Source: Macrostomum hystrix (taxonomy: Eukaryota > Platyhelminthes > Macrostomidae). Taken from it: a stretch of DNA of 64,000 nt. Both the position numbers and the translations under genes were made by a program. Shown here piece after piece: positions 22,201 to 32,749 of this stretch (within the stretch, counting starts at the first letter, position 1; every line of letters begins with the position of its first letter). Below the pieces are notes generated by a model, which saw only the letters and a list, made by a program, of their open reading frames with translations, had not been told where the DNA came from and did not search any database. The DNA is taken from positions 23,635,001 to 23,699,000 of the forward strand of contig CATNEN010000038.1 of NCBI GenBank assembly GCA_950097015.1, in the 5' to 3' direction.

Positions 22201-24678
22201 TTAATCATATCAATTTTAGTCGCACATTTTGGCTGCTAAAACTGTAGCCAATTGTCTGCGAACCTCGCTGGGACCCAAGGGCCTTGACAAGTTGATGGTT
22301 AGCCAAGATGGCGACATCACTGTCACTAACGATGGTCGCACCATCCTTGAAAAGATGGATGTTGATCACGAGATCGCTAAACTGATGGTGCAGCTTAGCA
22401 AGTCGCAGGACGATGAGATTGGCGATGGTACTACTGGTAAGAAAATTGCTATAATTGTGTCTAACAGATAATTCTTTAGTGTCTAACATAATTGCAATTA
22501 ATTATAAACAGTTTCTCAAAGAGAAAAGGGGCCAAGTAACTAACCAGTGTCTAACCAAAATAGCTCTCGAATCTAATTGTCTTTACACTTAAGTGTCCAA
22601 CTTTATTTTCTAAAAACCAATCTAGGCGTTGTTGTCCTTGCCGGAGCTCTGCTAGAACAAGCCGAAGTTCTGCTAGACAAGGGCATCCACGCTACACGCA
22701 TCGCCGAAGGCTACGAACAGGCGGCCGCCATCGCCATTCGCCATCTTGAGTCGATCGCCGATACGTTTGAGTTTAGTCGCGAGAATAAGCAGCCCCTAAT
22801 TGAGACGGCTATGACCACACTGGGCTCTAAGATTGTTAACCGATTGCATCAGAAATTCGCCGAGATTGCCGTCGACGCCGTACTGTCCGTTGCCGACTTC
22901 GATCGCAAAGATGTCGACTTTGAACTGATCAAAGTTGAAGGCAAAGTTGGCGGCAAATTGGAAGATTCTATGTTGATTCGCGGTGTACTAGTCGACAAGG
23001 ATATGTCGCATCCGCAGATGCCCAAACGAGTTCAGGATGCTCGAATTGCCATCTTGACCTGCCCATTTGAGCCGCCTAAGCCCAAGACTAAGCATTCTCT
23101 GCTAGTCCAAACTGTTGAAGACTACGAGAAGCTGCGAGAATATGAGCACAACAAATTCGAAGAGATGGTTGAGCAGGTCAAGGCCACTGGCGCCAATCTG
23201 GTGATCTGCCAGTGGGGCTTCGACGACGAGGCTAATCACCTGCTGTTGCACAAACAGCTGCCCGCTGTTAGATGGGTTGGCGGCCCGGAGATTGAGCTCA
23301 TTGCCATCGCCACAGGCGGCCGGATTGTGCCTAGGTTAGCAATTGTTATCCTCTCGGACTATGATTTTATAGTCTAAGCATCATTTTACTTAGCGTACTA
23401 CTTGGTCAGTAGCATTTAGCGTAACAGATTTTTACTAAAATTGTATAAACCTTTTAGATTTGAAGAGCTGACAGCCGAGAAGCTTGGCCGGGCCGGCCTA
23501 GTGCGCGAATTAAACTTCGGCACCACTAGAGAGCGCATGCTAGTGATTGAAGAATGCGCCAATAGTCGCGCTGTAACAATCTTTATTCGCGGCGGCAATA
23601 GTATGATTGTTGAAGAAGCCAAAAGATCGGTGCATGACGCTCTGTGCGTTGTGAGGAATCTGGTGCGCGATTCGCGCATCGTCTATGGCGGCGGCGCTGC
23701 TGAACTGGCCTGCTCGCAGAAGGTCTGTTTATTTATTGTTATTTAGCAAGGACTTATAAATATAGTATCACTGAAATAGTTTTCATTAAGTAACTTTAGG
23801 ACATAGAAACTAATTGTGATTCAAAAGCTGGCATTTCAGGGTATGAGTGGCAGTTAATTTGCTTCTAGCACAAATGTCCCTGAGCCCGTTTCCGCGGCGA
23901 GGTCACATAATTTGGGGACTTGTGGTGCAATTTACGCATTTGAGGGGAGATTTCTAAGGCAGTGAGAGTGTACATTTTCTTCCACTTTCCTCGCCAGGTG
24001 ATGCAAGTGGCTGACACTGAAACACCCGGCCTAGAGCAGTACGCTATGCGCGCTTTCGCCGAAGCCTGCGAATCCATCGTTCTAGCTCTGGCTGATAATT
24101 CCGGCTTTCCGCCAATTGAAACCCTTGGCGAATTGAAGGCTCGCCACGCTATCGAGAATAATCCCAGGCTGGGCGTCGACTGTCTGCAGCGTGGCACCAA
24201 CGACATGCGCGAACAGAAGGTGGGAATTTGAATTGGCTGCTATTGAAGTCTGATTGGCTATTGTCGATTTCATTATTATTTGCATACCCGTCTTCTGTTT
24301 TCTGATTGGCTAGTTGACTTTGTTATCCTTTTGATAATCCTTCACCCACCTCCCTCCTTTCTTCTGATTGGCTAGTCGGTTTATCAAGAAGATCAACCCT
24401 TCTCTCTTCTGATTTGTTCAGTCTATTGATTACCACCCACCTCGCTCCTGCCTCTTCTGATTTGCCAGGCGGTTGTTAGCATCAACCTCTCTACTGATTT
24501 TACAGTTCTACATCTAATAACACCAGATAAAATTTCTCAACTTTCTCAGGTTATTGAAACTTTGAGCAGCAAGCGAGCCCAAATCCTGCTCGCCGTTCAG
24601 CTGTGCAAGATGATCCTGAAGATTGACGACATCCGCGCTATGGAGGACAAGCAGGAGTTCAGCTATCCAATGGGCTAA
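19283..24678 (+). CDS. CCT5: T-complex protein 1 subunit epsilon (CCT5), six exons
   Basis: Exons: 19283-19396, 22220-22436, 22626-23334, 23458-23722, 23998-24219 and 24550-24678, giving 551 aa (human 541). Every junction is GT-AG and in phase. It is one of eight subunits of the cytosolic TRiC/CCT chaperonin, which folds actin, tubulin and other proteins in an ATP-driven double ring. Diagnostic stretches: [10 protein letters not shown] near the start, LGPKGLDK at 55-62, the ATP-site GDGTTG at 106-111, [64 protein letters not shown] and YGGGAAE near 423-429. These are epsilon-specific. No missing catalytic residue or frame break is seen. Intron 1 (2.8 kb) holds a MITE candidate; intron 4 holds a SINE fragment and intron 5 a degenerate repeat. 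Confidence 0.96.
19855..20504. mobile_element. MITE-like element in CCT5 intron 1
   Basis: The ends are inverted repeats. The left end reads agggtaatgtatcatcaacc; the reverse complement of the right end reads agggtactaatgtatcatcg, a match with a 3-nt indel and continuing with aaca. A TA flanks each end, consistent with a TA target duplication. Internal inverted motifs (tgtatcttcaaaaccgaac at 19883; its near-complement at 20277-20297) echo the termini. There is no coding capacity. It is about 650 bp long, and the type is not assignable by eye. Confidence 0.6.
20505..22219 (+). other. Remainder of CCT5 intron 1
   Basis: AT-rich intron. A somewhat less AT-rich patch at about 21230-21540 contains a 60-codon open frame without recognisable domains. 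Nothing else is supported. Confidence 0.4.
23870..23960 (+). mobile_element. Degenerate SINE family B fragment in CCT5 intron 4
   Basis: The stretch gtgcaatttacgcatttgag closely matches the body of the family B SINE at 16960-17216 (minus strand gtgcaatttacgcctttgag). The preceding ccgcggcgaggtcaca resembles that copy's B-box side. The pol III head itself is not recognisable, so this is an old truncated copy. Confidence 0.45.
24245..24500 (+). repeat. Degenerate tandem repeat with ctgattggcta motif in CCT5 intron 5
   Basis: Five diverged units of about 50-65 bp, each containing tctgattggcta or tctgatttg. The core includes ATTGG (inverted CCAAT). It looks like an aged minisatellite. Confidence 0.6.
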
Positions 24679-25316
24679 GATCATAAATTCAACTAAGGGA
24701 TTTCTTGAAGCCATCACACAAACAATGGACTGATTTCGCATCAACAAAATATCCAATGTTTTTTAATTATTAAGTGTAAACTTTCACTGTCTCTTACTCG
24801 CTTGTTTTCTACCGTTTTTTATTACTAAAAACTATTTTTGTTAGCTTATATAGCTAAGCAGGCAGACAAACACACACACGCAGTTGAAGCTTGAACCTTT
24901 TTTTGCTAGACTAGACTTTATAGAATTCATAATTATTTAAGCAGTGTTGACTCAAATAAGCACGGTATTGACTTCGTGCTTGTTAATGTTCGATTGTTGG
25001 CCCATCTTAAGGAATTAATCCCCGATCTAAATATTTCCTCAATTTTTCTTTAAACAAAATGTTAGCAAAAAAACCAGTAAAATCTGTTATATTCAGAAAT
25101 ACTTTATGTAGCAAGGAAACTACAGTTAAAAGCTGATAAATAAAAGTGCACAAGACAAAGTTAGCTCCAGCTTGTTAGCTAGCCCCCCATAATCTCCCAA
25201 TTCTTTTCAATAAGCCAGCTTTCTCCCAAACCGCCCAGTTTTGCTATTCGTCTTGGATTAACATTGTTTGTTGTGCTTGTGCACTCATTTATTTTATTTA
25301 TTTTCTAGGTTTTATG
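24679..25316 (+). other. CCT5 3' UTR and downstream spacer
   Basis: AT-rich, no coding region. AATAAA at 25139-25144 is the first canonical poly(A) signal after the stop, implying a 3' UTR of about 470 nt. An earlier variant signal could be used instead. Confidence 0.4.
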
Positions 25317-25581
25317 ACTCAATACTCATGTCAGTTATATAACCCACTACTTATGTAGGATTATGATCCATTACTCATGTAGATTCTATGACCCACTACT
25401 CATGTGGGTTCTCTGACCCACTACTCATGTGGGTTCTATGACCCGCTACTCAAGTGGGTTCTCTGACCCACTACTCATGTGGGTTCTATGACCCACTACT
25501 CATGTGGGTTCTATGACCCGCTACTCAAGTGGGTTCTCTGACCCACTACTCATGTGGGTTCTATGACCCACTACTCATGTA
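25317..25581. repeat. 25-bp minisatellite, left part (interrupted by mariner)
   Basis: Tandem units of 25 bp containing ctatgacccactactcatgt. The first are diverged and the later ones alternate catgtgggttct and caagtgggttct. The array is cut at a TA inside catgTAgg by the mariner insertion and resumes at 27336. Confidence 0.95.
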
Positions 25582-27335
25582 CGAGGGGTGTTTCAAAAGT
25601 AACGAGAATTTAGTCATAACTTTTTAATGGATAAACTTTTTAACTTGAAATTTTTACCCGATAATTTTGCAAATATGGACAGCACACAGCTTCAGTTGCA
25701 ACCCTGTCGGTCTACATGCACCAGTGAAATCGCACATTGAAGTCCAGACCTCGAGATTAAAAATTACGATTTTTGTCTGTGGAAAATAGTGAACAGGTGA
25801 ACGTGTTTGTTGTGTCAAAAATCAGCGCCTTCGTCCATTTCTTCAGCGATTTCAGCACGCTCCACAAAGCTGCCATCGAGCTGGATACATTTCTCATAGC
25901 GATGCAGCAGTTTGTCGATTCCCTCCCCCCAAAAACTCGCAGGCAGCGCATGGAGAGATTCGTTGGCCGCCGCAATGACTTCCTGTCGACTGGTGAAGAC
26001 GCGACCTCGCATGGGCTTCTTCATTACTCCAAACAAGTGAAAGTCAGCAATGGCGAGGTCTGGTGAATAAGGTGGATGATTAAGCAGCCGAAAGCCGAGC
26101 TCTTCCACTTTCCTTGTGGTGGCCGCGGCGACGTGAGGGCGAGCGTTGTCCCACAAGATGAAGGGCCTGGCGCGCATGATGCGTCGCTTCTGGAGGATGA
26201 CTTCACGCAGACGAGCAACTTGATCTTGCACGTATGCAGCATTGATGGTGGCCTTGTCTGGCAGGTAGTCGACCATCAGAACCCCACAGGCCTCAAACCA
26301 CATGGTGCACATGATGTTGCGTGTCCATGCCGACTTCATTGGCTTTGTGTGCGGCTGACGGCCCCTGGGCCCCCACTGCATGGACAGCTGCTTAGTCAGT
26401 GGATTAAACATTGGCAGTGGTGTCTCATCAATACTGATGAGAAGTCGTTTAAACTCCTGATCACCAAGTTGCTGCCACAACTGCAAGTTCTCCGTTGCAC
26501 ATTGAATTCGCTTTCTTTTGTGGTCCAGGGTCAACTCACGCGGCACCCACTTGGCACAGACTCTCGACCAGTTTATTTCCTTGAGGATGCGGCTCACAGA
26601 AGCAATGGAGATGCTACAGACCTCCTCAACTTCACGCAATGTGGCAGAAGGATTGGCGCAGAGGTAATCACGGACAATCTGTTTGCTGTTGTCATCCGTT
26701 GACGTGCGGGGGCGACCTGACCTCGGCGCGTCACCACATCCTGTAGCACCCTCGCGGAACGCCTTGCAGTGAGCATAAACCCGCGCTTGCGATAGTGCCT
26801 GATCTCCAAATGCCTGGTTCAGGTCCCGAGCGATATCGCATGGCTTCTTTCCAAGTTGAACCAGACCAGCGATAAAATGCCGTTGTCCTTCCTTTGATCC
26901 AATTTCTGAATGATCTTTCGGTCGTTCCATAGTCTCACTTGAAAGCACTTTTCAGTCAAGTCTCTCAGTCAAGCATTTGCAATTTTGAGCAGCCTATGCA
27001 GCTTAAAAAACATAAATTCCTAGGCAACTTTGCCCATAAACAGCAGACACCGGAGACAGTATCAGAAGCAGCTGAGTGCATCAGCAGCATCATTAGCAGT
27101 TTTCAAGTTCTAAGCAAGTTCTCAGGTAAATAGACCACAGACAAAAATCGTAATTTTTAATCTCGAGGTCTGGACTTTAATGTGAGATTTCACTAGTGCA
27201 TGTAGAGCGATAGAGTTGCAACTGAAGCTGTGTGCTGTCCATATTTGCAAAATTATCGGGTAAAAATTTCAAGTTAAAAAGTTTATCCATTAAAAAGTTA
27301 TGACTAAATTCTCGTTACTTTTGAAACACCCCTCG
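25582..27335 (-). mobile_element. Complete mariner transposon with 201-bp terminal inverted repeats
   Basis: Terminal inverted repeats occupy 25582-25782 and 27135-27335. They start cgaggggtgtttcaaaagta and differ at only 6 positions by eye, with the outer 120 or so bases identical. TA dinucleotides at 25580-25581 and 27336-27337 are the target duplication. Removing the element and one TA restores a normal 25-bp unit of the surrounding minisatellite, so the integration is precisely resolved. Near-identical ends and an intact transposase indicate a recent, possibly still active copy. Confidence 0.97.
25815..26930 (-). CDS. Mariner-family (DD34D) transposase
   Basis: 371 aa, ATG at 26930-26928. 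It performs cut-and-paste transposition by binding the terminal inverted repeats. The N-terminal half carries two helix-turn-helix regions, ending at the family linker DAPRSGRPRT (residues 67-76). The catalytic domain has D168 in SIDET, D261 in LWDNARPH and D296 in YSPDLAIADFHLF. Exactly 34 residues lie between the second and third Asp, the mariner DD34D signature. WVPRELT at 128-134 is the usual mariner linker motif. No stop or frameshift is present, and the length is in the family range of about 340-370 aa. The first residue of the triad lies in DET rather than the frequent DEK/DES. Confidence 0.96.
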   Translation of the reverse strand: MERPKDHSEIGSKEGQRHFIAGLVQLGKKPCDIARDLNQAFGDQALSQARVYAHCKAFREGATGCGDAPRSGRPRTSTDDNSKQIVRDYLCANPSATLREVEEVCSISIASVSRILKEINWSRVCAKWVPRELTLDHKRKRIQCATENLQLWQQLGDQEFKRLLISIDETPLPMFNPLTKQLSMQWGPRGRQPHTKPMKSAWTRNIMCTMWFEACGVLMVDYLPDKATINAAYVQDQVARLREVILQKRRIMRARPFILWDNARPHVAAATTRKVEELGFRLLNHPPYSPDLAIADFHLFGVMKKPMRGRVFTSRQEVIAAANESLHALPASFWGEGIDKLLHRYEKCIQLDGSFVERAEIAEEMDEGADF

Positions 27336-28340
27336 TAGGTTCTATGACCCACTACTCATGTAGATTCTATGACCCACTACTCATGTGGGTTCTATGACCC
27401 GCTACTCAAGTGGGTTCTATGACCCACTACTCAAGTGGGTTCTCTGACCCACTACTCATGTGGGTTCTATGACCCGCTACTCAAGTGGGTTCTCTGACCC
27501 ACTACTCAAGTGGGTTCTCTGACCCACTACTCATGTGGGTTCTATGACCCGCTACTCAAGTGGGTTCTCTGACCCACTACTCATTTAGGTTCTATGACCC
27601 ACTACTCATGTATGTTCTATGACCCACTACTCATGTAGGTTCTTTGACCCACTACTCATTTAGGATATATGACCCACTATTCAAATGGGTTATATGACCC
27701 ACTACTCATCTAGTTTCTATGACCCACTACTCATGTAGTTTCTATCACCCACTACTCATGTGGGTTCTATGACCCACTACTCATGTAGGTTCTATGACCC
27801 ACTACTCATGTAGGTTCTATGACCCACTACTCATGTAGGTTATATGACCCACTACTCATGTATGTTCTATGACCCACTACTCATGTAGGTTCTTTGACCC
27901 ACTACTCATTTAGGATATATGACCCACTATTCAAATGGGTTATATGACCCACTACTCATCTAGTTTCTATGACCCACTACTCATGTAGTTTCTATCACCC
28001 ACTACTCATGTGGGTTCTATGACCCACTACTCATGTAGGTTCTATGACCCACTACTCATGTAGGTTCTATGACCCACTACTCATGTAGGTTATATGACCC
28101 ACTACTCATGTAGGTTATATGACCCACTACTCATTTAGGTTCTATGACCCACTACTCATTTAGGTTATATGACCCACTACTCATTTAGGTTCTATGACCC
28201 ACTACTCATTTAGGTTCTATGACCCACTACTCATGTAGGTTCTATGACCCACTACTCATGTAGGTTTTATGACCCACTACTCATGTAGGTTATATGACCC
28301 ACTACTCATGTAGTTTCTATGACCCACTACTCATGTAGGT
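27336..28340. repeat. 25-bp minisatellite, right part
   Basis: About 40 copies of the 25-bp unit (ctactcatgtaggttctatg core). A run of ten units starting tatgttctatgacccac is duplicated at 27611 and 27861, exactly 250 bp apart, showing segmental copying within the array. It ends about 160 bp before the GET4 start codon. Confidence 0.96.
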
Positions 28341-28509
28341 AGTGGATAGTATGCACGAACCACGCAGTGTGTAGTCTGATTCGAGAATATTTTTGTTGAG
28401 TTTTAAATGTTGTATAAAAATTTGCAGCCATAAAAAATATTAATCAGCCCTAACAGTGAGTTATAACGGCATTTAATAAAACAACAATTCTATCAAGCAG
28501 TCCGGTGAC

Positions 28510-30175
28510 ATGAGTAGCCGTTTGCAGGCTAGACTAGACGACGCCCTTGCCTCTGGTCAATTCTACGAGGCTCAACAGCTCTATAGGACGCTTAGTTTTC
28601 GTCTAATTAGTAGGAAGCAATTTGATGAAGCTGCCAACCTGCTGTATACAGGAGCCACAGCGTTGCTAAAAGAAGGATTGTACGAAAGCGGCGGCGATCT
28701 AGCCTGCCAGATGGTGTCAGTCCAGGCTCAATCCGATGCGTCTCCATTGCCAGAGTTTGTTACTAGAGTGTCGGCCCTGTGTCGCCTCATGAAGCCGGGA
28801 TCTCCAGAGAGGGAACTGTTTACTACTAAGTAAGTGACATTTTTTAATTACACCATGCTTAGTATCTACGGTTCGCTTTAATACTTCCTAATATTAGGCC
28901 TGTCTGTAGTCATCTGTAATTTTTAAGCCTCATTAAACTCACCTGTTACGAGTACTTATCATTCCTAATGAACTCTATTTAGGAAATGACCCATTCCTAA
29001 TTACCTTCTTTATTTAGGAAATGACCCATTACTAGTGACCTCTACTTAGGAAATGACCCATTACTAATGACCTTCTCTACTTAGGAAATGACCCATTACT
29101 AATGACCTTCTCTACTTAGGAAATGACCCATTACTAATGACCTTCTCTACTTAGGAAATAAGACATTCCTAGTGACCTTCTCTACTTAGGAAATGAGACA
29201 TTCCTAGTGACCTTCTCTACTTAGGAAATGACACATTCCTAGTGACCTTCTCTACTTAGGAAATGACACATTCCTAATGACCTTCTCTACTTAGGAAATA
29301 ACCCATTACTAATGACCTTCTCTACTTAGGAAATGACCCATTACTAATGACATTCTCTACTTAGGAAAAGACGCATTCCTAATGACCTTCTCTATTTAGG
29401 AAATGACCCATTTCTAATGACCTTCTCTACTTAGGAAATGACCCATTTTTAATGACTTCGCATAAAGTCGATATTGGCGAAAGACGAATAGTTAGTGACC
29501 TCTTTATCTGCGACCCGCAGATCGCTGGAACTATTGAAAACGCACACAGAATTAAAGCAGCAGCTTCACAGAGAATTCGGCTTCAATTATTGGCTGGAGC
29601 GCAACTACAGCCTATCCCAGTATCATTTTGTGCGATCAAACGATGCAGGCTATCATGTCGGTCGCATGCTGGTTGAATATAGCCAATTGGGCTACAAATC
29701 CGAAGTAGACATCTTCCTAGCCTTGTCCATTCTGCAGCTATTGTGCTTCAAGAAATTAACTCCAGCTTCCGTCTGTTTCTACACCTACACCAGGCATCAT
29801 CCAGTCTTGTCTGGCAATCAGTCGCCTCCCTATTCGTCCAAGTATCCGCTATTGAATTTTACCTGGCTATTGTTAGTTGCAATTAGATCTAAATGGCCAT
29901 TGTCGTGTTTTCACCACCTGTGCCTGGTGTATAGCTTGCCGCTAGATCGCGACCCCATATGCGCCGATTATTTAACAAAGATTGGCGAATTATACTTTGG
30001 CTTACCGTCGGCCAAGTCGAATCCGTCTGGTGATCTGTTTGGCAGCCTGATGCGCATGCTGGCTGCTGACGATGTCGACGATGCCAACGAACAATCTAGA
30101 CGAAATGACGACGAAGGCGCGACAGGCGGCGGCGGCAAGACGGCCTCTCCGTTTAAAGTCGACGAAATGGACTAA
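28510..30175 (+). CDS. GET4: GET4 (TRC35), tail-anchored protein targeting factor, two exons
   Basis: Exons 28510-28829 (phase 2) and 29521-30175, giving 324 aa (human 327). GET4 is an alpha-helical TPR-like cytosolic protein. With UBL4A and BAG6 it hands tail-anchored proteins to the GET3 ATPase for ER insertion and sorts mislocalised membrane proteins. Family matches: YEAQQLYRTLSFRLISRKQFDEAANLLYTGA, MKPGSPER, NYWLERNYSLSQYHF, GRMLVEYS, SEVDIFLALSILQLLCFKK, PLLNFTWLLLVAI and TKIGELYFGLP. The tail is acidic and Gly-rich and diverges, as in other animals. The split AAA codon joins the exons in frame. The acceptor gcgacccgcag has a weak pyrimidine tract; the intron is filled by a 35-bp minisatellite. 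Confidence 0.93.
28935..29450 (+). repeat. 35-bp minisatellite in the GET4 intron
   Basis: About 14 copies of a 35-bp unit containing cttctctacttaggaaatga, followed by cccattact, acacattcct or gacattcct variants. Almost every unit contains cttag, and many contain ctacttag followed by ga, which resembles an acceptor site. The array ends about 70 bp before the true acceptor. Confidence 0.95.
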
Positions 30176-30285
30176 ATTGACAAATTAAAATTATAAGTCA
30201 GCTTCTTTATGCTTTTGTTCATCTTAAGTTAGTTTGTCTAACTTATGTTAGTGAGTTAGTTAGCGTCAGTTATAAAACTTGCCCC

Positions 30286-30291
30286 AATAAA
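30286..30291 (+). terminator. Poly(A) signal AATAAA of GET4
   Basis: Canonical AATAAA 110 nt after the GET4 stop, followed by a T-rich stretch (gtttttgattct). Confidence 0.65.
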
Positions 30292-30371
30292 GTTTTTGAT
30301 TCTATCGTTAATTTTGATTTTTGCTCGGTGTTGTCTAAATAAAATTATTCTATTTAACTAATTTCTAATTG

Positions 30372-30586
30372 ATTACACCTACCACAATCGGGTCCATGGA
30401 CTAGGGGGGGCGCCAAACTCACTCTCAATTATCCCAGCTAATGCTGGTACCCATTCAACATCTGGGTGAACTGAAGCAATGTAGTTACTTGTCTTGCTTA
30501 AAGACAAATTGTTTCAGTGAAGTGTCGGGATCCGAACCCCTGACCTTGAGTCCGACGCTCTAACCACTAGTCTACAACCCGTCTAT
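30372..30586 (-). mobile_element. tRNA-derived SINE, family A, copy 1
   Basis: On the minus strand the head is tRNA-like: A box gactagtggttagagcgtcg and B box ggggttcggatcccg. A central segment around 30425-30480 contains gctggtacccattcaacatc and gggtgaactgaagcaatg. The same arrangement is found at 43352-43628. The central segment looks like the conserved core found in several invertebrate SINE families, from memory only. It is not a tRNA gene, because the acceptor stem is absent. Confidence 0.75.
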
Positions 30587-30599
30587 TTAAAAATGATGT

Positions 30600-32640
30600 A
30601 ATAGTAGTCGATGTTCCCTTCAATAAAAATATCGATTAAAATAATCGTTTTTCTGTCGAAATCAGCCGATTTCGTCGAAAATTGGCTTGGTGAAATGTAA
30701 ATAACATTACTTTGTTAAGGAAATTGTTTAATTATGTTTCTATATTATATATATATATATATCTATTCATATATACTATATTGACTGGAAACTAAATTTT
30801 TGGTTAAGCGTGAAGTGTTTTACGTTGGAAATATGTTTTTCTGTGTAAAAAATCTTTGCACTGTGAGTCTATTTGCTAAAAGTAGAATATAGACGGGTAC
30901 AATGTATAATAAAGACTCACTAATCTGTGCCGCTAACTGTACTAATCGCATTCTACACAAGTAACCTAAAATTTCGAGAATGTTTTCTCGCCTCTCTCAT
31001 AGTCTAATCTAGTTTTCCTATTGTTGTTTGTCGTCTTCTCTTACGGTTTCTGTTGTCTTAAATCCGATTTTTAGTATAGTTTCAGTTTGGAATACTATTA
31101 TAATGCATGAACTGTACATGCTTTGTAGAGTTTATAGAATTTTATTAATAAAAATTAGACGGCATCCTTAACAAGAGGGTCAATTTGCCTCAAAATGTAA
31201 CAAATAAAGGTTATTATTTCGTCCTAATTTTTTTGTTTTTCATACCAATAACAAAGCGTCTTTACGGCTCAGATTGTAACATTTAGGCGCGATCGAAAAC
31301 GCAGGCGCGAAAGCGAAGTGCCCCAGCGCCGGGCCAACGATAATTACAAAAATATGGCAGCTACCTAGAGAGTGGGGCAGACAGGGGGAGCGACGCGCTC
31401 CCCGTGGGGTTGTACGCGCTGACCAGGTGGACGGGCATAGTTGAGCAGAGCTGATTGGCAGGAGTGGCAAAGCCACGCAGGGCTGGGGTACGGTTGATAG
31501 ACAACGCCCGTTTCCAACCAATCAGGTGGCAGCTCGGAGCACGCAGAGAAGGGTTGGGGGAGTAGGGCGAGACAAATGACAAGCAAACTAAACCGGCTTG
31601 ATGCAACGGCATGATGTAATTTAGTACTCGAATAAAATATATGTATATAGATAGAAGCAGTTTTTTTAGTATATAGGACTAGCCAATTTGAGACCCCACC
31701 AGGAAACTTTCGGCATTCAATTTTCATGATTAAAAATTATCAATTGATTAACTATGAGTTTTACTCAGAATAGAAAGACCACAACCTTCATAAAGTTAAT
31801 TCAAGATTGCCATAAGACAGATCCAGAAGAAAAAATAATCATTTCTGTTTTACTAGTAAACTAAGCGTCATACATAGGTATAGTTACTATTCCCAGATCT
31901 GTAAAATAAGTTAATAATATGATAGACTTTACAGTCTATTTCTCGCTTTTATTTATCTGTCTCCTGTTTCGGCCTTCTTAACAGTGAATATTTAATTTCA
32001 TCTCAGCTTGTCAGAAAAAGCTAAATCTGAACAATAGTCAAAAGCAGCGAATAAAGCAATCAGTTTAAATTGTACTACTCCAAAAGAGGCCAGAAGAAGG
32101 TACATTATGACGGTCACATTACATTTTTACAGTTATAAATATATGACTGTATTTTGCTGTCTAACTAGTCAAGTATTAATGCCATTTTAAGCAGAAATAA
32201 CTTAAAGCATTATAGATTTTAAACATAGAAGACGCAGTGACATGTTAATAAAAAAAGTAAAAGGTGGGTAATTTTTTTGGTTCTGCGTTTTGAATAACAG
32301 ATTTGTTTGACAACATACATTTATTGATACTTACAGAAGCAGCTAAATGTGTTTTGTTAGTATTTTGGCTAGCATTTCTTTTTATTTCCCACATTACATT
32401 TTTTCATTTTCAACTGTATTTTCTTGTAGTCCATTAACATCCAATGGCCTACGCAACTCAACACCCCATCCCGCCCTCACATCATCCACTACCCCATAGC
32501 ACCCCAGCTTCACATCCCCCACCAACCCAGACTCACATGAACTCCATATTGCACACTTGAGAATTTATCATGCAGTAAGAATTATTTTAAAGCAAATTTG
32601 CATAACCTGTAGAGCAAAAATTGATATGCAAATATGTATG
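30600..32640. other. Intergenic, no convincing gene
   Basis: AT-rich with a short (TA)n at about 30746-30764. A GC-rich island at about 31275-31600 contains a CCAAT (accaatcagg) and repeated gtggca/cagctc pieces. It could be a promoter or old mobile element, but has no long supported reading frame. Confidence 0.35.
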
Positions 32641-32749
32641 TTTTAGTTTTAACCTATAGTTTTTTCCTAATTTGTCATCGTCGGAAGAGCAAAACATAGA
32701 AACGATATAAAAATATTGCAATTTTAGACGTCGCCTCAAAAGTAAGCAA

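Noticed and set aside
26076-26702. 208-codon plus-strand frame in the mariner
   Set aside because: Antisense shadow of the transposase.
30480-30586. Functional tRNA gene on the minus strand
   Set aside because: A and B boxes are present but no acceptor stem pairs, and the head is fused to a SINE core repeated at 43352-43628.
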